Of a stretch of DNA of 64,000 bases, positions 33,072 through 44,602 are shown in pieces. Both the position numbers and the translations under genes were made by a program. Position 1 is the stretch's first letter, and every line of letters begins with the position of its first letter. The stretch comes from Diphasiastrum complanatum. Its lineage: Eukaryota; Streptophyta; Lycopodiopsida; Lycopodiales; Lycopodiaceae. Location of the stretch: positions 57,425,600 to 57,489,599 of the forward strand of contig CM055096.1 of assembly GCA_029204225.1 (NCBI GenBank), written 5' to 3'. The notes beneath the pieces were generated by a model. The model saw only the letters and a list, made by a program, of their open reading frames with translations. It was not told the DNA's origin and ran no database searches.

Positions 33072-33440
33072 TGCATTAGAGGAGTTTTGAGGTCCAAAAA
33101 GACCCTTTAAGAGTTCGTGCAAGATGTAGTTTATATTATTAAAATATTAGAACACTAATACTTTTGACTTGCCATAACTTTTTTAATCGTAGCTCAAAAG
33201 TATGTCATCTAAATATCATTGAAAAGCCCTTGTCAAGCGCTTTCCAATGCACCAAACGTTGCTAAATTTGAACTTACCACTTAAAAGTTATGCCATTTTT
33301 AGTGTGGACTCAAAAAGTTACGTTAGGTAGATTTCAAATTTGAGTGTTTTGATTGGTCCATGTGTAGGAAAAAATTGAGAAAAAATATAAAAAGAATCTT
33401 TACAAAGGGTCTTTTTTGGATTTAGAACTCCTCTAATGCA
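33072..33440. mobile_element. MITE with about 36-bp terminal inverted repeats
   Basis: The left end TGCATTAGAGGAGTTTTGAG continues to AAAAAGACCCTTT; the right end is its complement (AAAGGGTCTTTTTTGG to CTCCTCTAATGCA) with few mismatches. The interior is AT-rich and non-coding. A partial copy of the same end is at 63127-63170, so this is a dispersed family. The target-site duplication is unclear. Confidence 0.75.
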
Positions 33441-34952
33441 CCATTTCCTCTTAGCCCAAAAAGCAAGACTAGTCAATATGTGATCCTAGTGGATTAAACT
33501 GGCATTGTAGGTCCTTGATTAATATGAAGATCAAGTAGAATCTCATGTTCTATAAGTAAATACGATTATTTTAAAAGAACTTCATCTGATGATGCCAACA
33601 GTTACATGTCATAGTTTGAATCAATTGTTGTTGCTAACAATGAGGTTACTATGGCAGATAAGCTTAAGATGCTTTAAACTCATTATGGAAGCAAGCAAGA
33701 TGGTAGAGTCAGATGAATTGAGCAGTGTGAAAGATTTCAAATCAATTAAGGTCTAAATCCAGAAAATGAACTTGGGGTAGAAAGACAACAACTCACCAAT
33801 CTTGCCAATCAACTAAGGATGAACTTACATAGAAGGCAAGTCAAGTTGTATACGAACATAATCTCAAAGCTAACTGAATCGCCAATCCTTAACTTTTGGA
33901 CCGAATCGAATAACGAATTTTTGAAACTAGTCATTTTATTCGCGACTCTTCTAGTAGTCACATACTTCCATGTGTTAAATCTTGAATGGTTAAACATGAC
34001 ATGGCAGATTGATATCTAAGCAATTGTACATGTGTCTTTACCTGGTCCATATTCGATTAGATTAAGCAAACACTTGGCAAAGAAAGTGACATAAATATTT
34101 TGTGTCTGTTTGCATGGTTATGAGCCTACATGTACTTCATTTGAATATTAATATTATTATCATGTTCTTTGTAGTCTTGGAAACTCTATTGTTGATAGTG
34201 TTGAGTACCTCTATCTCAACAGTCATTTGTCTTGCATAATAGAAGAGAAATTTTTTATTGTCAAATCGATCAAGTGTCATATAAATTTTTAAAGTTGTAT
34301 GAGTTAAGTATTTCTAAATGAACTAAGTACTTTTCAATTGTCTAGATTTAGAACTAACCACTACATGTTGGACAATTTGAATTTAGCAATCGACTTCTCA
34401 TTCTAAAGTGAATCGATAAATGAAATCACTGTTTACTAGAATCTTGAAACTTTATCTTATCATCCAGAAGATATAAAGTATTTAGATTATTGGTAGATTG
34501 ATAATGAAGTTGTGGTACCATGTAAGGAGAGATTTGCTATTGAGGATAGAACTTTCACTCGAATGTTGTATGCAAAAGCCACTTATTTAATAGAATAATG
34601 AGATTGTTGATTGTTGTGGAAAGTCTTAAAGCCACTCATTAGACATTCTAAGATTTATCTGTGGGGAATAACTTTGCCTATTTTACAAGTAATAGAATAT
34701 ATCTTGATTTAACAAGCTTAATTAGGAGATTAATTTGAGAGAATCATATCAAGAGTTGAGAACTAAGTTTAAACCAAAATTTATAAAACAGATTGATAAG
34801 AGTTTATTATTCACATTTTCAATTGGATTATTTGTGATATCTTGTTTAACAAAAATATTGGTATTGCACGTTATCAATTTTACAAAATGTGTGTCGACAA
34901 CCAGATTTATAGTCAGAAATACAAGAACCACATCTAAACTTCAACTTTAGCA
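33441..34952. other. Spacer up to B2, no gene recognised
   Basis: Several short AT-rich frames (33819-34019, 34735-34950) show no domain. There are hints of Lys/Asn-rich protein-like text at 33700-33900 with no match I know. Confidence 0.35.
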
Positions 34953-34957
34953 ATATA

Positions 34958-35745
34958 TGTGAGAAATTGGCAAAAATCTAGCTTGGTATTTTTTATGATA
35001 GAAGTTTGTAAGTGAATCTCACATGTGTGGAGGATGTTCCCACGTGTGGAGAATTGTAAAGTAAATCAAAATGTTTGATATAGGGGTCTCATAGAATTTC
35101 ATAGTCAAGCATTTAGGTGTAGGATGTTGATAGGGTCAAATTTGGCATAGATGGCAAATTATCCATTTCCACTTGTAATGCCAATATTGAGCCAAAATAG
35201 AGCCAAACTTGTGCCAATTAGAGTGTAGACAAGTGTCATGCTTTTGTTTGATGAAGCTTAAGAGGTCCAATAGGATTTAGAGGTGGAACCTTGTGAGGTC
35301 CAATAGAAAATTGAGGTGTGCTTGAATATAGTCCAATAGAATTTAGAGGTGCATGGATCAATGGTCCAATAGGATTAAGAGGTGGGAAAGTGTGATCCAA
35401 TCATAGTTAAGCATAGTGGTAGCTCATGAATCTATTGGTATCATTGTACTCCTCCTTTTGGATCTAATTGATTTTGAGATTGAGTGGATTTTGAGTGTCA
35501 TTGAATTTCTAGCTTTCTCTCTCTACCCGAGGAGAGCAGCTTGTTTTTACTTAGAATACTTTTGGAACACTTCCCACACGTGTGAGTGAGAGTTGGAAGT
35601 GATTGAATGCATGTAGTAGTGTGTTTTTGCCATAGAATCAAAGATAGATCTTGAATCTCAATCTAGTCTTGATCTTGGTGCATCTACACACCTTAGGATA
35701 TCACAAGTACATGTAGTGGACAATCCACACGTGTGAAATTCAACA
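34958..35745 (+). repeat. B2 5' LTR
   Basis: TGTGAG...CAACA, 788 bp, short subtype. It has two CACACGTGTG palindromes (35575-35584 and 35726-35735). Confidence 0.95.
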
Positions 35746-36503
35746 TGGTATCAGAGCCTACCTAAGGTTACCATGCATTTTGATCCATCTAAGTGAAAAA
35801 ATTTTCATCAACCTTGAGCTAGAAGCTGTCAAGGCCCATTTTCCTAGCTATCTTGTTCATTTTTGGATCAAAAGAGATCAAAAGGACATTGATTGGGTCT
35901 GACCTGGTATTGTACGGAATCAGGTGCTCAGACACGTGTGAGGAACATCCAATTTCAGTTTGGGAGTTCTCTTTCATGTTTGATCCAAAAATCTTGCTAG
36001 ATAGCTTGTTTTGAAGCTATTTTTGTCTAGTTTCTGATGCAATTAGTTTCATTCCATTTGGTTGAGCCAATCAAAAGTTATAAGCTTTTGAAGAGGGTTA
36101 GGTAGGGCACCTAGACCTAGGTGGACACATTTGGTTTGGTCAAGAGATTGCTTGTTTGATCCAAAATCACAGTTGAATGCTTACCAATCTCATCTATATG
36201 TGATCTAGGCACTGTTTTGAGATCTTAGCCATTTTGTTTCATGCAATATCATTGTATTTGAGTCAAATTTGGTTTCTTAGTGTATTTCACACGTGCTAAG
36301 AGTGTTTGATCCTAACTTTGCCCATACTCCATCATTTGATGTGAAGTAGATCTAGTTTTGGAGAGATTGAGATAGCTAGTGAGAATCATCTCACAGTTTG
36401 TTGCAAGATCTTGCATAGGAGATGGTAGCACACCATTATTGGATCCTATAGTGAGAGAGAAGCAACATTTTTTGTTCATCACTTTTATTTATCTCCACTT
36501 TAC
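35746..36503 (+). other. B2 primer-binding site and untranslated leader
   Basis: TGGTATCAGAGC at 35746-35757, then about 745 bp without a long frame. The leader is highly similar to that of B4 (60059-60804). It contains ACACGTGT at 35932-35939 and TTCACACGTGC near 36286. Confidence 0.85.
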
Positions 36504-37499
36504 ATGACTTCAATGAGTTCATACTTGTTGCAACCAAGTGAGAGATTGTCTACTTCCAATTATTCAATATGGAAGTTGAGGATGGAGTCCATCTTGATAC
36601 TCCAAGATGTGATGGACATTGTACTTGGGATTGAGGAGGAGCCTCAAGTCCTTCAAGAAGTACAAAAATACAAGAAGAGAGCTAGGATGGCTCTCCACTA
36701 CATTAAGATGAATGTCTCTAATGAGATATTGAGGGATATTGGTGATTGTTCTACATCCAAGGAAGCTTGGGATTGTCTCAAGTCCATCTATGAGGCTAAG
36801 AACACCTCTAGGCTCCTCACTCTTAGAAATCAAATATTCCAAAGTAGTCAAAAGAGTGATGAGAGTGCATCTAATTATGTTTTGAAAGTCAAGGATATTC
36901 ATAGGGAGCTTGCATGTATTGGTGACTCAATCAATCAAAGTGAGCTAGTCCAAGTCATTCTCAATGGCTTGAGAGATGAATATGACAACCTTGTCCAATC
37001 CTATGCTATTAAGGAGGAGCTACCAAGTTTGGAGGCCCTTCAAAGTGTGCTTATTTCTGAGGAATCAAGACAAGAGTACAAACTCTTGAGGATGGACAAG
37101 CTATCACTCAATCATGATGATGGCAAAGTTCTATTTGCCAAGCACAAAGAGAGGAGTAAGAAGCAACACCATCACTTCTCTAATGACAAAGCTAAAGACC
37201 AAGATGGAGAGGAGGAGGATACCTCTCATGCTTCTACTTCAAATCTCAAGAAGAAGAAGATCAAGTGCTTTTATTGTGGCAAGAAAGGCCATTATGCCAC
37301 CAATTGCTTCAAGAAGAAGAATCAACTCAATCAAGCCAACATCACCAATGAGAAAGAAGACTATATTGCAAGTGATGGAGAAGGCTCTCTTATGGCATCA
37401 AGCTTCTCCTCTTCCACCTTCAACAAGGATGACTCATGGTATATTGATAGTGGAGCATCTTCACATCAAGAACTTTTTTTCATCTATTATGCCTTATGA
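36504..37499 (+). CDS. B2 gag and start of protease
   Basis: 331 codons from an ATG, the first long frame after the leader. Residues 10-30 (STSNYSIWKLRMESIL) are the DUF4219-type start of copia gag, followed by the UBN2 gag body (KMNVSNEIL, LTLRNQIF, VILNGL, at about 70-160). A Lys/Glu-rich linker precedes the CCHC knuckle CFYCGKKGHYATNC (about 253-266), which binds RNA. The frame reaches the protease motif WYIDSGASSH (about 312-321). There an 11-bp deletion relative to B1 shifts the frame and ends it ten codons later. Gag could still be made and assemble, which is enough for mobilisation in trans; protease is lost. Confidence 0.85.
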   Translation: MTSMSSYLLQPSERLSTSNYSIWKLRMESILILQDVMDIVLGIEEEPQVLQEVQKYKKRARMALHYIKMNVSNEILRDIGDCSTSKEAWDCLKSIYEAKNTSRLLTLRNQIFQSSQKSDESASNYVLKVKDIHRELACIGDSINQSELVQVILNGLRDEYDNLVQSYAIKEELPSLEALQSVLISEESRQEYKLLRMDKLSLNHDDGKVLFAKHKERSKKQHHHFSNDKAKDQDGEEEDTSHASTSNLKKKKIKCFYCGKKGHYATNCFKKKNQLNQANITNEKEDYIASDGEGSLMASSFSSSTFNKDDSWYIDSGASSHQELFFIYYAL

Positions 37500-38188
37500 T
37501 GGAGTCAAGAAGACCATATACTTTGCAAGTAAGCATGAGTGCAATATTGAAGGAGTAGGGATTATTTCCTTGAAGCTTGCATCTTCTAAAGATCTCTTTC
37601 TCAACAATGTTCTTTTTGTCCCAAAGCTTACAAAGAACATCTTAAGTGTTGGCCAAATTCTTGATAGTGGCTTTGATGTCAATTTCAATATTGACAATTG
37701 TGTGATTAAGAAGGATGGTGAGATCCTTGCATATGGATCAAGATTTGAAGGCATCTACAAATTTGATCCAAGTGAGAGTGCAAACTCTCTTGATGTTTCT
37801 TATATTTCAAATATTTCAAAGGAGGAAATTCAAGATGCACATATCTTCTCTCTTCAAGTATTATGGTGTATGATTATTCCTTATTATTCAAAGCATATGT
37901 TGAGAAGAAATTTTCATTGAAGATCAAGGCTTTGAGGAGTATTGGAGCCCTTGAAGGAATAGCACCATATGAAGTTTTATTCAAGATGAAGCCTAAGGTT
38001 GATCACCTTAGTGAACTTGGTAGTGCTTGCTTTGCATATATTCCCTTGAAAACAAGAAGGAAGGATGATCCAAGCTCATGGATCATGATTGGATACTCAT
38101 CCATCAAGGAGACCTTTAGTGTCTTTACACTCTCTATTTCAAATGTGATGGTGAATAGAGATGTCATATTGCATGAAGATTCAATCTT
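37475..38188 (+). pseudogene. B2 protease-integrase remnant
   Basis: Beyond the 11-bp deletion the text continues with PYDGVKKTIYFASKHEC, VPKLTKNILSVGQILDSG, then from about 37863 in another frame SLLFKAYVEKKFSLKIKALR and GIAPYEVLFKMKPKVDHL. The same internal joins as in B1 remove the integrase zinc site and catalytic residues. Element C interrupts it after 38193. Confidence 0.85.
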
Positions 38189-38193
38189 GGAAG

Positions 38194-38884
38194 TGTGAAA
38201 AGTACAGTACTAAGGACCATAAATGGATCTTTGAATGATCCACAAGGTGATTGTATGCTTGTTAAACAATCTATCAGAAACTAGTCATCAGAAAACAAGA
38301 TCTAGTATCGCAGCTTGATAGGAAACAAGTAGAGACAATCAAAGCATTGATCAAATAGTCTAATCCAACTCCACACGTGTGAAAATAAGGCTGTAGTACG
38401 GCCTGTAGACAGTGTTTACAAAGTGCCAAAGCTGGGTTTCATTGGAAAAATAGAGTAATCACCATACAATGAGAGGAAACTCGAGTTTCTCCTTGAGGCT
38501 CCAAAAAGTTTCTATCTTCTCACTATGGAGAATGGAAATACATAGTAAAACACACTTCCTTTGCAAAGTTAGGTGAAAATCCAGCATGTAATAAGGAAGT
38601 AGACTCCACTTTCTTGCCCTAATGTGAAAACCCTAGCCTAGATCCAAGAGTCATGCTTGGTAGGTGCATGGTAGGTACAAATCTCATCATAAATCATGGT
38701 CTAGATCCTACAAAGTAGGAATCACTACCAAATAGACACAACCACTCCTCTTGACTCGTGGTAACCTACTTTAGGTGTGTATGTACAAGTGGCACTTTGG
38801 CCATTCAAGTAACCAACAAACAATATTGACAAAATGTACAATATTCTACATGGCTAGATTTGCCAATGTAGGCAATTTTTCACA
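38194..38884 (-). repeat. C LTRa
   Basis: 691 bp, TGTGAAAAGTACAG...TTTTTCACA. It has private differences from LTRc and LTRd (for example CTAGTATCGCAGC against CTAGTTTAGCAGC). Confidence 0.95.
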
Positions 38885-39289
38885 CTCCTCCTCAAATCTA
38901 GCCTTGGAGATCACAATGCTTTTATCAATAACTCTAATTGAAGATCTAAGCTTGACAAATGAATCTTTAGGTAAAGGTTTAGTAAACAAATCAGCCAAGC
39001 AACTTGATGATGGCACGTGTTGGAGCTTGATCTCTTTAGCTTGCACTTTTTCCCTCACGAAATGATGAGCAATTTCGATGTGTTTGCTCCTTGCATGGAA
39101 TGTAGGATTAGTTGCAAGTGATTGGGCTGATTGGTTGTCACAATAGATGATAGGGATCTCCTCCTCCATGCATGAAGCTCCACCAATAGCCTTTTGAGCC
39201 ACAAGACCTCCTTGCATGTTGATGTCAAGGCCTTGTATTCGGATTCTGTGGAAGATAGGGAGATGGTATCTTGCTTTTTGGAAAGCCAT
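38885..39289 (-). pseudogene. Truncated RNase H end of the older C copy
   Basis: On the minus strand it reads WLSKKQDTISLSSTESEYKA, then YCDNQSAQSLATNP, then LADLFTKPLPKDSF. This is the same as the C-terminal part of the complete copy, with a small local scramble near 39170 (CATGCATGAAG against CATGACATGAAG, a frameshift). It is flanked on its left by the polypurine tract complement (CTCCTCCTC) and LTRa. Confidence 0.9.
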
Positions 39290-39980
39290 TGTGAAAAGTA
39301 CAGTACTAAGGACCATAAATGGATCTTTGAATGATCCACAAGGTGATTGTATGCTTGTTAAACAATCTATCAGAAACTAGTCATCAGAAAACAAGATCTA
39401 GTTTAGCAGCTTGATAGGAAACAAGTAGAGACAATCAAAGCATTGATCAACTAGTCTAATCCAACTCCACATGTGTGGAAATAAGGCTGTAGTACGGCCT
39501 GTAGACAGTGTTTACAAAGTGCCAAAGCTGGGTTTCATTGGAAAAATAGAGTAATCACCATACAATGAGAGGGAACTCGAGTTTCTCCTTGAGGCTCCAA
39601 AAAGTTTCTATCTTCTCACTATGGAGAATGGAAATACATAGTAAAAAACACTTCCTTTGCAAAGTTAGGTGAAAATCCAGCATGTAATAAGGAAGTAGAC
39701 TCCACTTTCTTGCCCTAATGTGAAAACCCTAGTCTAGGTCCAAGAGTCATGCTTGGTAGGTGCATGGTAGGTACAAATCTCATCATAAATCATGGTCTAG
39801 ATCCTACAAAGTAGGAATCACTACCAAATAGACACAACCACTCCTCTTGACTCGTGGTAACCTACTTTAGGTGTTTATGTACAAGTGGCACTTTGGCCAT
39901 TCAAGTAACCAACAAACAATATTGACAAAATGTACAATATTCTACATGGCTAGATTTGCCAATGTAGGCAATTTTTCACA
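39290..39980 (-). repeat. C LTRc (3' LTR of the complete copy)
   Basis: 691 bp, preceded in minus orientation by the polypurine tract TTGAGGAGGAG (complement of 39981-39991). The 5 bp before it (GCCAT, 39285-39289) would be the left half of the inner target duplication. Confidence 0.95.
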
Positions 39981-41820
39981 CTCCTCCTCAAATCTAGCCT
40001 TGGAGATCACAATGCTTTTATCAATAACTCCAATTGAAGATCTAAGCTTGACAAATGAATCTTTAGGTAAAGGTTTAGTAAACAAATCAGCCAAGCAACT
40101 TGATGATGGCACGTGTTGGAGCTTGATCTCTTTAGCTTGCACTTTTTCCCTCACGAAATGATGAGCAATTTCGATGTGTTTGCTCCTTGCATGGAATGTA
40201 GGATTAGTTGCAAGTGATTGGGCTGATTGGTTGTCACAATAGATGATAGGGATCTCCTCCTCCATGACATGAAGCTCCACCAATAGCCTTTTGAGCCACA
40301 AGACCTCCTTGCATGTTGATGTCAAGGCTTTGTATTCGGATTCTGTGGAAGATAGGGAGATGGTATCTTGCTTTTTGGAAAGCCATGATACTACTCCATC
40401 ACATAGAAAGGTGGCAAAGGCACTTGTTGATCTTCTATCCACTTTGTCACCTGCAAAATCCGAGTCACTATAGGCTCTTAAGCCAAGATTAGTTCCTCTA
40501 TACAAAATACCAAAATTCTTAGTGAATGAAATGTATCTAAGAACTCTTTTGGCCATCTTCCAATTTGAAACTAGAGGACTTTGCATGAATTGGCTTAACT
40601 TTCCAACACTATAACTAAGATCAGGTCTAGTTATAGTTAAATAGATCAAGGAGCCAATAAGCCTTCTATATAATGTGATGTCCTCAAAGGATGCTTCATC
40701 ACAACCAATAGATGCTTTTACATGTTGCTCCATTGGTGTCCCAATGCCTTTACAATTCTTCATTCCAAATCTATCTAGGATGGATGTAGCATATTTAGAT
40801 TGACAAATGAAGCTAAAATCACATCCTCTAATAACCTCTATTCCAAGAATGAAGCTCAATAGGCCGAGATCTACCATCTTAAACTCTTTTGCTAAAGCAA
40901 TTTTTACATCTCTAATTCCATCTAGATCATTACCACTCAAGATAATGTCATCTACATACAAAACAAGAATAATGATCATGCCATCATGAAAACTTATATA
41001 CAATGATGGATCATAGGCACTCATTACAAAATTGATGGAAATGAGAAAAGAGTTTAGCCTAGAGTACCATGCTCTAGGTGCTTGCTTGAGCCCATAAAGG
41101 CTCTTCTTCAAAAAACACACCTTTCCTTCATGCTTTGCCTTGATGAAGCCCTCGGGTTGCCTCATGTAGATCTCTTCCTCCAAATAACCATTGAGGAATG
41201 CATTTGTGAAGTCAAGTTGGAATAGCTCCCAATTGAAGGTTGTAGCAAGACTAATGATCAACCTGATAGTAACAAGCTTAGCCACAGGAGCAAAAGTCTC
41301 ATCATAGTCAATGCCTTTGGTTTGTAAAAAACCTTTGGCAACAAGCCTAGCTTTATGCTTGCTTATTGATCCATCTTGATTATACTTCAATCTAAACACC
41401 CACTTGCAATCAAGAGGTTTCTTCCCTTGAGGAAGATCCACAAGATCCCAAGTATGATTCTCAATAAGAGCATCATACTCTACTTGCATAGCATCCATCC
41501 AACTTTTAGACTTACAAGCATCTTCATAGCATGTTGGCTCATCTAACATTGAAGTAAGAAAGGTGTAAGATGTGAAAGATGATGAGCCTTCCCTTTGATC
41601 ACCTTTACCATCATAGGTGAGCCTCAATGGCTCGGATCTTGCCCTTGTAGCCCTTCTTGGAGTTCTTGGAGTTCTTGGAGTTCTTGCATCTTGAGGTGGA
41701 TCCTCAAGTTCTTCTTCACTTGGAAGCTCCTCCTCCATCCTAGCATGATCCTTGGCATCAAGATGATTAGTAGCATTATCATCCAAATCACAAGCATGTC
41801 CTTCATAAAAAATAACATCC
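39942..41820 (-). CDS. Copia C reverse transcriptase-RNase H
   Basis: An uninterrupted frame of 614 codons from 41786, ending inside LTRc. It starts in the acidic hinge after integrase, then the RVT_2 domain: WDLVDLPQGKKPLDCKWVF, HKARLVAKGFLQTKGIDY, FTNAFLNGYLEEEIYM, catalytic YVDDIILSG (about residue 278). RNase H follows with SDSDFAGD, STESEYKAL and YCDNQSAQ, and the usual end LADLFTKPLP. All recognisable catalytic residues are present. It belongs to the same polyprotein as the gag-integrase frame, from which it is separated only by a one-base deletion at about 41820. Confidence 0.92.
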
Positions 41821-43972
41821 TACTCACTATCACCTTGCTAGTGATGGGATTGAAGACTCTATAACCTTTGCTATTCTCACCATATCCCACAAAGATGCCT
41901 TTGATGGATGTTGCATCATCCTTCCTTCTCTTATCCAAGGATTGGTGTACATAGCAAGTGGATCCAAAAACTTTGAGATCTTTGAGATTGGGCTTCTCTC
42001 CAAATAGAGCTTCAAATGGTGTGATTCCTCCAATGGCTTGGTTTGGCAATCTATTGCACAAATAGTTAGCACAACTTATTGCTTCACCCCAAAATGGTTT
42101 GGATAGAGAAGCATCTAGCCTTAAGGCCTTAGCACACTCACAAAGAGATCTATTTCTTCTCTCACTCACTCCATTTTGTTGAGGGGTGTATGGACATGAC
42201 AACTCCCTCTTTATGCCATTAGAAATACAAAAGTCAATCAACTTATTGGAGACATATTCACCTCCATTATCACTCCTTAATACCTTAATCTTGGTACTAA
42301 GTTGATTTTCTACCAAAGTCTTGAACTTTACAAAAGAATCAAACACCATTGATTTGCTAGACAAGAGGTACATCCAACAAAATCTAGAATAGTCATCAAT
42401 GAAGATTACATAGTACTTGGCAGCACCATTAGACTCATGTGAAAAACTATGAACATCCGAATGGATGAGTTCAAGAGGAGAGTTTGATCTTGATGTAGAT
42501 CTTGAGAAGGGTAGCTTGTGAGCCTTTGAGAGGCTGCATGCTTCACATCTCTTCCCACACATTGACAAATGCTTGGGGAGTCCAACTGCAAGCTCCTTTG
42601 TAGTCATAGATTCCATGGCTTTGTAGTTGGGGTGGCCCAACCTTTTGTGCCACAGTTCCACCTTTGATAGCTCCACCTTTGCCAAGTTAACACTCTCCAC
42701 TGCAATATTAGCATCAAGCTTAAACAATCTACCTTGCTTAAAGCCTTTGGCTATACATTCATCATTTCTAAGGATGGAACAAACTCCATGCTTAAATTGT
42801 ACATCTAGGCCATTATCCATTAACTGGCCAACACTAAGCAAATTCTTGGTTAACTTAGGAACATAAAGAACATTATCTAGATTCATCCTTTTGGATGATC
42901 CCACATACAAGGGAATTGTTCCTATTCCACTTATCTTACATTCTTGACTACTTGCAGTATAGATTGATCTATGTAAGACATTGTAAGAAAGTAAGGTGGA
43001 GAATATGTCCTTTTGATATGTCATGTGGGAACTTGCCCCACTATCAATCCACCAAGAATCATTGGTGTTGCTCTTGGATGATGGTGGTTTGTTGGAAACC
43101 ATCAAGGATGACTCTTCATCCTCCTCTTCCTCCTGATGTGCAATGTTGCTTTGTTTGCTCTCTTGTGCCTTCTTCTTCTTGAGACATTCTGATGCAAAAT
43201 GTTCTTTCTTTCCACAGAAAAAACATTTGTACTTGGACTTGTCTTTGATCTTGCCCTTTGAGCTTGAAGCCTCATCCTCCTCCTTGGTCTCCTTGAAGTG
43301 CTTCTTCTTGCCATTGGTCTTCTTCTTGCTTTTAAATGAGAAATTAGCTTTCTCATCACCATCCTGCAGAGAAATAGCATTCATTCTTGCATTGGTATGC
43401 AACATCCTACACTCTTCAGCTACTAATACACTATGTAGCTTTTCTATAGTAGGCAAAGTGTCTTGGATTGCAAAGCTTTGGACCAAATTTGTAAAGCCAC
43501 TCCCTAGACCATTTAGGACAATCTGAACAAGCTCACTATCTTGAATCTTCTCTCCAATGGAAGCTAACTCCCTATTAAGAGACTTGAATCTTAGCACATA
43601 ATCTTGTGCATTCTCATCACTCCTCTTCATGCTTTGTAGAATCTGGTTCCTAAGCATGAGAACCCTCGAAGTGTTACTAGACTCATAGATAGATTTTAAA
43701 GATTCCCAAGCCTCTTTAGCATTAGTACAAGCTGATACTTCTCTCAACAAATAATTGCTCACATTCATCTTCACACAATGAAGTGCAAGCCTAGATCTCT
43801 TCTTGTATCTAGCTAACTCATGTGCACCTAGAGGTTCATCTTCATCTTCAATCAAGAACTCATAAAGGTCTTGGAGCACCAATAGTGACTCCATTCTAAC
43901 CTTCCAAATAGCATAATTTGTAGAATTCAACCTCTCACTAGCTTCTAGAAGGTATGCTCCAGCAGATCCCAT
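41624..43972 (-). CDS. Copia C gag-protease-integrase
   Basis: The frame is open from 44053. The likely start is the ATG at 43972 (MGSAGAYLLEASERL), where the copia gag body begins. In order: DUF4219/UBN2-like gag, CCHC knuckle CFFCGKKEHFASEC (about residue 250; the usual Gly before His is Glu), protease WWIDSGASSHMT, pre-integrase ELWHKRLGHPN with C-x-x-C, and integrase core with HSDVHSF, RSDNGGEY and NGVSERRNR (D, D, E). The reading frame is correct to about 41820; there one G is missing from a short run, so translation ends out of frame at 41624. The element is otherwise full length. Confidence 0.92.
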   Translation of the reverse strand: MGSAGAYLLEASERLNSTNYAIWKVRMESLLVLQDLYEFLIEDEDEPLGAHELARYKKRSRLALHCVKMNVSNYLLREVSACTNAKEAWESLKSIYESSNTSRVLMLRNQILQSMKRSDENAQDYVLRFKSLNRELASIGEKIQDSELVQIVLNGLGSGFTNLVQSFAIQDTLPTIEKLHSVLVAEECRMLHTNARMNAISLQDGDEKANFSFKSKKKTNGKKKHFKETKEEDEASSSKGKIKDKSKYKCFFCGKKEHFASECLKKKKAQESKQSNIAHQEEEEDEESSLMVSNKPPSSKSNTNDSWWIDSGASSHMTYQKDIFSTLLSYNVLHRSIYTASSQECKISGIGTIPLYVGSSKRMNLDNVLYVPKLTKNLLSVGQLMDNGLDVQFKHGVCSILRNDECIAKGFKQGRLFKLDANIAVESVNLAKVELSKVELWHKRLGHPNYKAMESMTTKELAVGLPKHLSMCGKRCEACSLSKAHKLPFSRSTSRSNSPLELIHSDVHSFSHESNGAAKYYVIFIDDYSRFCWMYLLSSKSMVFDSFVKFKTLVENQLSTKIKVLRSDNGGEYVSNKLIDFCISNGIKRELSCPYTPQQNGVSERRNRSLCECAKALRLDASLSKPFWGEAISCANYLCNRLPNQAIGGITPFEALFGEKPNLKDLKVFGSTCYVHQSLDKRRKDDATSIKGIFVGYGENSKGYRVFNPITSKVIVSRMLFFMKDMLVIWMIMLLIILMPRIMLGWRRSFQVKKNLRIHLKMQELQELQELQEGLQGQDPSH

Positions 43973-44602
43973 CTTACTAGTGACTTCTACAAACAAGAAA
44001 TAGATTTGATTGGACCTGAAACTCACAAAGGTTTCAAACTTGCAGTGTTTCACTCAAATGTTGACTTCTAATCCAACAGATGGATTTGTAATCACAGTTC
44101 TATCACTCCCTCACAAGCTGGAATGAAGATAAGATGAGATGAAAACTACACTCAAGCAAATCTTGCCAATCTTGGCTATTCTTGGACAAAAACTGACTCT
44201 ATCTCTCTCATTCACTTTGATGTACTTTCAAGACCTGGTTTCCACTTTAATAAGGTCTGAAATCAGCCTAGATTAATTAGTTTTCATGACACAAATTCAA
44301 AACTAATCAATGGCAAGTGATCTTGGTAGCTTATGCTAGGATTTGCACCAAAAATTACATCAAACTGATACCATATGAATTTTATATGATCCAATGAATA
44401 TGGGTTATTAAATGCTGGTTCAGAGATGCCCACACGTGTGAACAGTATGGATTTTGATCCTGAAAAAGTTTGGGATCAAATCCCCTCACCAAAACCTGGA
44501 TACCAGCTCGCCCTTCCAATACTAGCTTTTTGCACCAAAACCTGCTAAAACTGGATTAGATTCAAACACAGATCAATGGCCTTGTACTTGGATCTGATAC
44601 CA
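43973..44602 (-). other. C leader and primer-binding site
   Basis: The complement of 44591-44602 is TGGTATCAGATC, an initiator-Met-tRNA-type primer site. The leader contains one CACACGTGTG at 44431-44440 and no long frame. Confidence 0.85.
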
